A DNA stretch of 7,656 bases, taken from Prolixibacteraceae bacterium (GTDB lineage: Bacteria > Bacteroidota > Bacteroidia > Bacteroidales > Prolixibacteraceae). This document shows, piece after piece, positions 1 through 7,656 of this stretch (positions are counted from its first letter, which is position 1; each line of letters opens with the position of its first letter). Location of the stretch: contig JACMKG010000377.1 of NCBI GenBank assembly GCA_014380255.1, positions 1 to 7,656 of the forward strand, read 5' to 3'. Below the pieces are notes generated by a model. The model ran no database searches. It saw nothing but the letters and a program-made list of their open reading frames with translations, and had not been told where the DNA came from. Made by a program: the position numbers and the translations under genes.

Positions 1-347
1 AGTCTTTGCTGGGCATCAATGCCAAGGCATCCGGCTTTGCCAGCTTTGAAATAAAGCCGCAGCCTGCCGGTGATCTTACCTGGGCCCGGGGTCATTATGA
101 TGCCCTTGTGGGACGTATTGTCAGTGACTGGAAGATCGAGGGCACTCGCTTCCTGATGAAAGTAAGTGTTCCTGCAAATACCACGGCCAGGATATATGTG
201 CCTACTCTGCCCCGTTCGGCTGTCAGTGAAAGCGGGAAGCCTGCCACAGAAGCCCAGGGTCTCCAGTTTTTGGAATACCAAGACGGGTATGCGGTCTTTG
301 AAGCCGGCTCGGGAGATTATTCTTTTGAATCGGTGTGGCAGCGCTAA
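1..347 (+). CDS. Alpha-L-rhamnosidase (GH78), C-terminal fragment
   Basis: This is the 3' end of a gene that begins before the window; the frame is open from base 3 and stops with TAA at 345-347. The roughly 114 visible residues match the C-terminal beta-sandwich domain of bacterial GH78 alpha-L-rhamnosidases (Bac_rhamnosid_C). The recognisable run is a G-F-x-x-F-x-I-x-P-Q-P start, then DLTWARGHYDALVGRIVSDW, then VPANTTARIYVP. Family knowledge: GH78 enzymes release terminal alpha-L-rhamnose from pectic rhamnogalacturonan, other polysaccharides and glycosides. The (alpha/alpha)6 catalytic barrel and its acid residues lie outside the window, so catalytic integrity and any signal peptide cannot be judged. 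A TTG at base 6 is an internal leucine codon, not a start. A hairpin at 419-467 follows and probably ends this transcript. The next gene is 163 bp downstream on the same strand and also encodes a carbohydrate-active enzyme. Confidence 0.88.
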   Translation, partial: SLLGINAKASGFASFEIKPQPAGDLTWARGHYDALVGRIVSDWKIEGTRFLMKVSVPANTTARIYVPTLPRSAVSESGKPATEAQGLQFLEYQDGYAVFEAGSGDYSFESVWQR

Positions 348-418
348 CCCGGGTTGCCAATGCTGTAAAGTAGGTTGTCATTCGTAAAAAGGTGATGAAA
401 TGAAACCATACTTGTAAT

Positions 419-467
419 TAATTTAAGTTGCCAGCTACGGGCTGCTGGCTGCTGGCAACTTAAATTA
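419..467 (+). terminator. 17-bp perfect stem-loop, probable terminator after the rhamnosidase gene
   Basis: Bases 419-435 and 451-467 are perfectly complementary (core arm ATTTAAGTTGCCAGC), with a 15-base loop. The A/T-rich base of the stem gives an A-rich 5' side and a U-rich 3' side, followed by TTTGCTACTTTTA, so it could terminate transcription. There is no continuous T run, so a recombinogenic or repeat-derived hairpin is also possible. Short GCTGGC/GCTGCT words recur within the stem and loop, which looks like a dispersed intergenic repeat. Confidence 0.6.
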
Positions 468-472
468 TTTGC

Positions 473-480
473 TACTTTTA
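473..480 (+). promoter_or_regulatory. Weak candidate -7 box for the esterase gene
   Basis: TACTTTTA matches the Bacteroidota -7 consensus TAnnTTTG except at the last base and lies 31 bp before the esterase ATG. No convincing TTTG -33 element is found at the usual distance; that position falls inside the preceding hairpin. It is listed only as the best candidate in this gap. Confidence 0.22.
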
Positions 481-510
481 TCTTGATAAATCAACCAAGT
501 AAATCAAACC

Positions 511-1383
511 ATGATGAAAAAGAATTTGATAACACTTTTGATGCTAACCCTGTTTTTTACGTTTGGTGCTAATGCGCAAACAGGGGGAAAGGTATCCGAC
601 AAACTATCAGTTTCCAGTAAGATCCTTCAGATGGATCGCAAATACGCTATTTACCTTCCTGCCGATTATGAAACCTCTGACAGAAGCTATCCTGTGTTGT
701 ATCTTTTACACGGCTCAGGCGACGATCAGACGGGCTGGGTACAGTTTGGCGAAGTGAAAAATATTGCTGACAAAGCGATCCAGGAAGGGAAAAGCACGGC
801 GATGATCATCGTGATGCCTGATGCCGATACGAGTCAGCGTGGTTATTTCAACAGCCCTAAAGGAGATTGGAACTACGAAGATTTCTTCTTCCAGGAGCTG
901 ATACCGTATATTGAAAAGACTTACCGTGTTAAAACCAACAAAAGATACCGCGCTATTGCCGGCTTATCGATGGGAGGGGGAGGAACGTTCATGTATGCCC
1001 TGCACCACCCTGAGCTGTTTGCAGCGGCTTGTCCGCTAAGCGCTTCTGTCGGTCCTATTAATATGACTGAAGCTGCAACACGCTGGGAAAAGCAATATCC
1101 CGGTATCTCTAAAGAGGATATGGCTACCTATTATTCCAACCACAGCGCATTGGAATTGGTCAACAACATGCCTGATGGACAGAAAAAAGCAGTTCGCTGG
1201 TACATTGATTGCGGGGATGATGACTTTTTATATGAAGGCAATTCCATGGTTCATATTGCCATGCGTAAGAAAGAAATTCCTCATGAATTCCGTATCCGCG
1301 AAGGTGGGCACACCTGGACTTACTGGCGTGAAGCCCTTCCTACAGTGCTTGAATTTGTCTCACAATCGTTTCATCAGTTTTAA
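511..1383 (+). CDS. Secreted alpha/beta-hydrolase esterase (esterase D / CE1-like)
   Basis: This 290-residue protein has an N-terminal signal peptide: KK at 3-4, a hydrophobic stretch at about 6-20, and likely cleavage near GANA-Q at 22-23. It is therefore predicted to be periplasmic or secreted. The rest is one putative-esterase domain (PF00756 type). HGSG at 67-70 is the probable oxyanion-hole loop. The nucleophile elbow is GLSMGG with Ser153. The likely acid is Asp238 in DCGDDDFL and the histidine is His267 in EGGHTW, so the Ser-Asp-His triad is complete. Family knowledge: relatives include acetylxylan and feruloyl esterases that take acyl groups off plant polysaccharides, and also S-formylglutathione hydrolases; the signal peptide argues against the latter. 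The neighbouring rhamnosidase and beta-galactosidase support a glycan-deacylating role, but the acyl group cannot be read from sequence. The first of two adjacent ATGs (511, 514) was taken as the start; either is possible and neither has a clear ribosome site. A terminator follows at 1402-1444. Confidence 0.88.
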   Translation: MMKKNLITLLMLTLFFTFGANAQTGGKVSDKLSVSSKILQMDRKYAIYLPADYETSDRSYPVLYLLHGSGDDQTGWVQFGEVKNIADKAIQEGKSTAMIIVMPDADTSQRGYFNSPKGDWNYEDFFFQELIPYIEKTYRVKTNKRYRAIAGLSMGGGGTFMYALHHPELFAAACPLSASVGPINMTEAATRWEKQYPGISKEDMATYYSNHSALELVNNMPDGQKKAVRWYIDCGDDDFLYEGNSMVHIAMRKKEIPHEFRIREGGHTWTYWREALPTVLEFVSQSFHQF

Positions 1384-1396
1384 CAGGATAGGGTAA

Positions 1397-4618
<3,222 letters not shown>

Positions 4619-4655
4619 AGAGGTAAAAGTGTAAATTGCTGTATTACAATATAAT

Positions 4656-4702
4656 GCCATTGGCGCAATCAATCAATAGGAGTGCGCCAATGGCTTTTTT
4701 TT
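4656..4702 (+). terminator. Strong intrinsic terminator after the beta-galactosidase gene
   Basis: GCCATTGGCGCA (4656-4667) pairs perfectly with TGCGCCAATGGC (4683-4694) across a 15-base loop, followed at once by eight T residues (4695-4702). This is a textbook rho-independent terminator, 37 bp after the stop codon. It is the clearest terminator in the window. Confidence 0.95.
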
Positions 4703-4793
4703 GATTATACCGAAGGCCTCAATCAGGCAGGTGGGTCAGTGGATCTTAAAGGTGGAGGACCCAGGAAGCGGTTCGTTTCGCTAATCTCTCTGG

Positions 4794-5067
4794 CCATAAA
4801 GCGGATCAATCCCAAAAGACGGTTGATTCCGTCATACATTCAATCCTGTTGAAATATACGCCTGCTTTATCTGAAAAGGAAGTTCCATGTCCAAAAGGTC
4901 TATGTTAACTCTATATTAGGTCTATACTGGGGCTATATAATCATTTCAAAAAATAGACTCAATATAGTGTTAATATAGAGTTAACATAGAGTTTCTGAAT
5001 ATGCCTGCCCTTTTGCATTTGACAATTAATTTTATCCACCGCCTATTGGGATTGATCCATAAAGCGG
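4794..5067. mobile_element. Candidate MITE-like element with terminal inverted repeats and flanking direct repeat
   Basis: An 11-bp direct repeat, CCATAAAGCGG, occurs at 4794-4804 and 5057-5067. Directly inside it are inverted repeats: 4805-4823 reads ATCAATCCCAAAAGACGGT, and the reverse complement of 5038-5056 matches it at 17 of 19 positions, with the outer 11 perfect. The borders are ambiguous: a 7-bp direct repeat ATAAAGC with 13-bp perfect terminal repeats fits equally well, because the terminal GG/CC can belong to either. The inner 252 bp has no open reading frame that could encode a transposase, so any movement would need an enzyme supplied elsewhere. The interior carries a large palindrome (4899-4990). 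Terminal inverted repeats flanked by a direct repeat are the usual mark of a miniature inverted-repeat transposable element. No family is recognised. Removing the element with one direct-repeat copy would rejoin CTCTCTGG to CAGCAAAAAGG. It lies between the beta-galactosidase terminator and the deacetylase gene. Confidence 0.68.
4899..4990. repeat. Large palindrome built of 11-bp repeated units
   Basis: Bases 4899-4919 pair with 4970-4990 (20 Watson-Crick pairs plus one G-T). After a 2x2 internal mismatch, 4922-4926 pairs with 4963-4967. Each arm is itself a tandem array with an 11-bp period. The plus strand from 4899 reads TCTATGTTAAC, TCTATATTAGG, TCTATACTGGG, GCTATATAATC. The minus strand from 4990 reads TCTATGTTAAC, TCTATATTAAC, ACTATATTGAG, TCTATTTTTTG. 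The common core is a heptamer close to TCTATAT, spaced by four bases. It could form a hairpin in RNA or a cruciform in DNA, or offer a helically phased row of protein sites. It lies inside the candidate mobile element. Confidence 0.85.
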
Positions 5068-5078
5068 CAGCAAAAAGG

Positions 5079-5086
5079 TAAATTTG
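5079..5086 (+). promoter_or_regulatory. Candidate -7 promoter box for the deacetylase gene
   Basis: TAAATTTG is a perfect match to the Bacteroidota -7 consensus TAnnTTTG. A start site a few bases downstream would leave an untranslated leader of roughly 100 bases before ATG 5193. No proper TTTG -33 box is seen at about 19-21 bp upstream; the nearest TTG (5052-5054) lies within the right terminal repeat of the candidate mobile element. A second, poorer box (TACTTTAG, 5165-5172) lies closer to the gene. Confidence 0.35.
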
Positions 5087-5188
5087 TATTTGAAAAAATA
5101 ACCTTCACCTAAAAAATACGTTGTAAGCTTTAATAGTAAAAGAATTTTATAATTTTAGGGATTATACTTTAGACTTCTAACTTCACCC

Positions 5189-5237
5189 TACGATGAATAA
5201 ACTGAGAATCATTACGATGAATAAACTGAGAATCATT
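5189..5237 (+). repeat. Perfect 24-bp tandem duplication over the deacetylase start codon
   Basis: Bases 5190-5213 and 5214-5237 are identical, 24 bp each, and the match continues by one base on the left (5189 = 5213). The unit begins ACGATGAATAAACTGAG. It contains the bases just before the ATG, the ATG itself and seven further codons. Being a multiple of three it keeps frame, so the protein can start at 5193 (MNKLRIIT then MNKLRIIA) or at 5217. Confidence 0.97.
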
Positions 5238-6059
5238 GCCAGCCTGCTTGTCCTTGTTTTAATTTCCTTTGCGGCTTCAGCGCAAAACAATAAAATTCGC
5301 CTGTTGGTAAGGTCCGATGATATGGGATCGAGTCATGCGGCCAACAGAAGCTGTGTAAAAGCCTATACCAATGGTATCAGCCGCTCGGTGGAAGTGATGG
5401 TTCCCTGCCCCTGGTTCTTTGAAGCGGCACAGATGCTGAAAGCAAACCCGGGTATCGACGTTGGAGTGCATCTGACCCTTACCAGTGAATGGGACGGCAT
5501 CAAGTGGGGGCCTATCACCCCTTCGCCCTCATTGGTTGATGCAGATGGTAATTTTCTGGCAGCAACAGGCGATTGGTATAAAAAAGCGTATAAGATGGAA
5601 GAAGTAGAGGCTGAACTGCGCAAGCAGATCGAAATGGCCAAACGTCATATTCCCAACGTGACACATATCTCTTCACACATGGGAGCACCGGATTGTAAAC
5701 CTGAATTAAAAGCCCTTGTCAAGAAGTTGGCCAAAGAATACAACCTGATTTATGAAACTCAGGCCTTGACTCCCATACCCGAGTTTGGATGGGATAAAGC
5801 CACTTCCAAGGACGATAAGCGTGATGCCTTTATCCGCATGCTAAAGTCGTTAAAGCCGGGAAATACATACCTTTTTGTTGAACATCCCTCTAACCGCACG
5901 GCCGAGATGAAAGCGGTAGGTAACAAGGCAATGCTTACCGTAGCGCGCGACCGCCACTGGGTGACCGAGGTGTTTACCAGCGATCAGGTACAGCGAACCA
6001 TTAAGAGTAGAGGCATCGAGTTGATTGATTATACCGATATAGGAACTCCGGGAAAATAA
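5193..6059 (+). CDS. Exported YdjC/ChbG-family carbohydrate deacetylase
   Basis: The protein has 288 residues from ATG 5193, or 280 from the duplicated ATG 5217. The shorter form is a cleaner signal peptide: MNKLRIIA, a hydrophobic stretch, then cleavage at ASA-Q (30-31 in the long numbering). The start choice is uncertain because a 24-bp tandem duplication copies the start region. The mature part matches the YdjC/ChbG fold (PF04794): RSDDMG with Asp42-Asp43 near the N terminus, GVHLTL with His93, and HISSH with His158 and His162. EHPSN with His231 lies toward the C terminus. By family analogy the Asp and histidines hold the divalent metal and catalyse removal of N-acetyl groups from amino sugars; E. 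coli ChbG deacetylates chitooligosaccharides. Here export suggests a periplasmic or surface substrate. Length is typical of the family. The actual substrate is not readable; the adjacent glycoside hydrolases support glycan turnover only loosely, since a 574-bp gap and a terminator separate them. The stop codon faces a repeat-rich convergent spacer. Confidence 0.87.
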   Translation: MNKLRIITMNKLRIIASLLVLVLISFAASAQNNKIRLLVRSDDMGSSHAANRSCVKAYTNGISRSVEVMVPCPWFFEAAQMLKANPGIDVGVHLTLTSEWDGIKWGPITPSPSLVDADGNFLAATGDWYKKAYKMEEVEAELRKQIEMAKRHIPNVTHISSHMGAPDCKPELKALVKKLAKEYNLIYETQALTPIPEFGWDKATSKDDKRDAFIRMLKSLKPGNTYLFVEHPSNRTAEMKAVGNKAMLTVARDRHWVTEVFTSDQVQRTIKSRGIELIDYTDIGTPGK

Positions 6060-6060
6060 A

Positions 6061-6177
6061 AAGGATTTACAATTAGACGATTTAAGAAATTTACGATTAG
6101 ACAATTTACAATTTACAATTTGGTGCTACTGCCAGCATATCAGTTGTACATCGCAAATCATCTAATAGTAAATCCTT
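6061..6177. repeat. Inverted repeat, first pair, in the convergent spacer
   Basis: Arms 6061-6083 and 6155-6177 are complementary at 21 of 23 positions and enclose 71 bases. The left arm also belongs to a direct repeat: TTTACAATTAGACGATTT (6066-6083) and TTTACGATTAGACAATTT (6090-6107) differ at two bases with a 24-bp period. It begins one base past the deacetylase stop codon, so transcripts of that gene would fold here. A terminator role is possible, but there is no GC-rich stem or T run. Confidence 0.75.
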
Positions 6178-6251
6178 GAAGAGTTTAATGGTTATAGCTA
6201 CGATGTTCAGAGCGTAAATTGTAAATAGTAAATGGTCTAATCGTCAATGCT
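6086..6251. repeat. Inverted repeat, second pair, interleaved with the first
   Basis: The reverse complement of 6086-6121 matches 6216-6250 with about four mismatches in 35 bases; both are built of ATTTAC-AATT/GATTAGAC words. The arms interleave with the first pair in the order A-B-A'-B', so both stems cannot form as simple nested hairpins. The right arm ends directly against the stop codon of the minus-strand gene (6252-6254). It is best described as a dispersed A/T-rich intergenic repeat; function unknown. Confidence 0.7.
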
Positions 6252-7529
6252 TTAAGTCTTCTTGGTGATCAGCACCTTGTCGATCTTGTTGTGGTCGATA
6301 TCCACCACTTCGATAATGGAATCGGAGTATTCAAATTTATCGCCCAGCTCTGGGATTTTATTCATATGGCTGAAAACAAAACCTGCCACGGTCGAATACT
6401 CGATCTCTTCAAAGTCGATTACAAAATCTTCTATCAGATCAACCAGCGTCTCCACGGATGCATCTCCGCTTACCAATACCGACTGGTCTTCACGCACAAA
6501 AATATCGGGTTCAGCCACTTCGCCTTCTTCGGGCAAATCACCAATAATGCTCTCCAGGATATCGTGTAAGGTGATAATACCTTCAAAACTTCCGTATTCG
6601 TTGACCACCACTGCAAAATAGTTTTGCTTTTGCTTGAAAAGCGTCAGCACTTTCTGGGCGTCTGCATTTTCGGGAATCACCAGGGGGGCATGCAAGATCT
6701 GGTCAATCCCTTCCGGTTGGCTGGAGTAATAATTCATCAAATATTCCTTTACATGGATTACTCCTGCAAAATCCTCGGGAGTGGCATGACAGGCCAGTAT
6801 TTTGCTGTGCCTGAGCTGAAGGATTTTGGTATGAAGCACTTCGGTAGCTTCATCGATGTCAATCCATTCAACATCCGTGCGATGCGTCATGATATGCTTG
6901 GCCCGCTTATCCGAGAAGTAAAACACCTTTTCATGCATCAGGTTCTGCTCTTTTTCAATCACCCCTTCATGAGAGGCAACGCGAAGCATGTGACGAAGCT
7001 CTCCTTCAGTCATCTGATCTGAATTGGATTTAATGCCGATCAAGCGGTTAATAAGGTTCGTGGACATGGCCAGAAGCCTTACAAAAGGATAAAAGGCCGT
7101 GCTGAAATAATAAATCGTGGGAGCTACTGCCATGGCGATCTTCTCCGGGTTGCCCATGGCAATGGTCTTGGGTACCAGTTCGCCAATCACGATCGAGACA
7201 AAAGTAATGGCAAGTACCGTCAGGGTAAGGGCAATCTCATGCGCGTAGGGAGCTGATAATTCAAACTGCGTAAAAAATGGGGTAAAATCATCTGCCAGCT
7301 TCATTCCCCCATAAACACCGGTGATAATGCCAATAAGGGTAATGCCAACCTGGATGGCAGAAAGAAAATTCTCGGAATTCTCCAGCAGCTTTAAGGCCGT
7401 TTGTGCTCCCTGTCTTTTATTGAGTCTATACTGTTCAAGTCGTGACTCCTTGCTCGAAATCAACGCGACTTCTGAAAGGGCAAAAAAACCGTTAATCAAT
7501 ATAAGTATGGTCAGTATGAAAATTTCCAT
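6252..7529 (-). CDS. CNNM/CorC-type membrane protein (hemolysin family; DUF21, CBS pair, CorC_HlyC)
   Basis: This 425-residue protein runs on the minus strand, opposite to the glycan genes. Residues 1 to about 190 form the DUF21/CNNM transmembrane domain, with hydrophobic segments near 1-25, 56-76, 97-117 and 130-155. The conserved pieces are NGFFALSEVAL at 13-23 and the GELVPKT motif at 116-122. Two CBS domains follow at roughly 205-330, including VVVNEYGSFEGIIT at 307-320. The C-terminal CorC_HlyC domain spans about 345-422 (STVAGFVFSHMNKIPELGD). All parts are present and the length is typical. Family knowledge: bacterial members such as CorC, YfjD/YtfL and MpfA are implicated in Mg2+ or Co2+ efflux and divalent-cation tolerance; the old hemolysin label is misleading and the transported ion cannot be read here. 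CBS domains suggest nucleotide sensing. The hydrophobic N terminus at ATG 7529-7527 supports this start. It converges on the deacetylase gene and shows no functional link to it. A weak TATCTTCA box lies 20-27 bp upstream (7549-7556). Confidence 0.92.
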   Translation of the reverse strand: MEIFILTILILINGFFALSEVALISSKESRLEQYRLNKRQGAQTALKLLENSENFLSAIQVGITLIGIITGVYGGMKLADDFTPFFTQFELSAPYAHEIALTLTVLAITFVSIVIGELVPKTIAMGNPEKIAMAVAPTIYYFSTAFYPFVRLLAMSTNLINRLIGIKSNSDQMTEGELRHMLRVASHEGVIEKEQNLMHEKVFYFSDKRAKHIMTHRTDVEWIDIDEATEVLHTKILQLRHSKILACHATPEDFAGVIHVKEYLMNYYSSQPEGIDQILHAPLVIPENADAQKVLTLFKQKQNYFAVVVNEYGSFEGIITLHDILESIIGDLPEEGEVAEPDIFVREDQSVLVSGDASVETLVDLIEDFVIDFEEIEYSTVAGFVFSHMNKIPELGDKFEYSDSIIEVVDIDHNKIDKVLITKKT

Positions 7530-7656
7530 TGCATATTTTAATGAGTGGTGAAGATACTATTTTTTAAGAAAAGCATCATCCACGTGGCATATAAATCCCC
7601 TGTATAGGCTAAAAATGGAAATGCTTCAATCAATTATTCTAAGGGGAACACACAAT

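Noticed and set aside
4899..4990. CRISPR array
   Set aside because: The units are 11 bp with no unique spacers and the two halves are inverted; there are no cas genes nearby.
4840..5015. Imperfect direct repeat around GAAATATACGCCTGC and GAATATGCCTGC flanking the palindrome
   Set aside because: The match is short and gapped and cannot be separated from chance in A/T-rich sequence.
6624..7022. 132-codon open frame on the plus strand inside the CNNM-type gene
   Set aside because: It is antisense to a conserved CBS-domain coding region, with no motif or start context of its own.
7530..7656. Promoter or partial gene at the right end of the window
   Set aside because: Apart from a weak TATCTTCA box on the minus strand at 7549-7556, I see no coding frame, hairpin or RNA gene in these 127 bases.

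Overview
The window looks like a chromosomal segment of a Bacteroidota bacterium, probably a polysaccharide-degrading one. The secreted proteins have Bacteroidota-like signal peptides ending just before Q (NAQ, SSQ, ASAQ). Start codons lack clear Shine-Dalgarno sequences, and intergenic regions hold A/T-rich inverted repeats and TAnnTTTG-like promoter boxes. Species cannot be fixed from the sequence alone.

Layout: (1) 1-347, the 3' end of a GH78-type alpha-L-rhamnosidase gene, cut by the window edge. (2) 511-1383, a secreted alpha/beta-hydrolase esterase of the esterase D/CE1 type. (3) 1496-4618, a secreted GH2 beta-galactosidase of LacZ architecture with all main active-site motifs. (4) 4619-5192, a 574-bp intergenic region with a strong intrinsic terminator, then a roughly 250-bp MITE-like element. 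The element has terminal inverted repeats, is flanked by an 11-bp direct repeat, and contains a large palindrome built of 11-bp units. (5) 5193-6059, an exported YdjC/ChbG-family carbohydrate deacetylase whose start codon lies in a perfect 24-bp tandem duplication. (6) 6061-6251, interleaved inverted repeats between two convergent genes. (7) 6252-7529, minus strand, a CNNM/CorC-type membrane protein with DUF21, CBS-pair and CorC_HlyC domains.

The first four genes point the same way and fit one theme: removal of terminal rhamnose, ester groups, beta-galactose and N-acetyl groups from a decorated glycan. A pectic rhamnogalacturonan or a similar rhamnose/galactose polymer is a possible substrate, but this is inference. 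They do not look like one tight operon: gaps are 112-574 bp and hairpins follow each of the first three genes. No SusC/SusD pair, regulator or transporter is visible. The CNNM-type gene is on the opposite strand and appears unrelated.

The most unusual part is 4794-5067, the candidate non-autonomous mobile element. Its right end abuts a perfect TAnnTTTG box that may drive the deacetylase gene.
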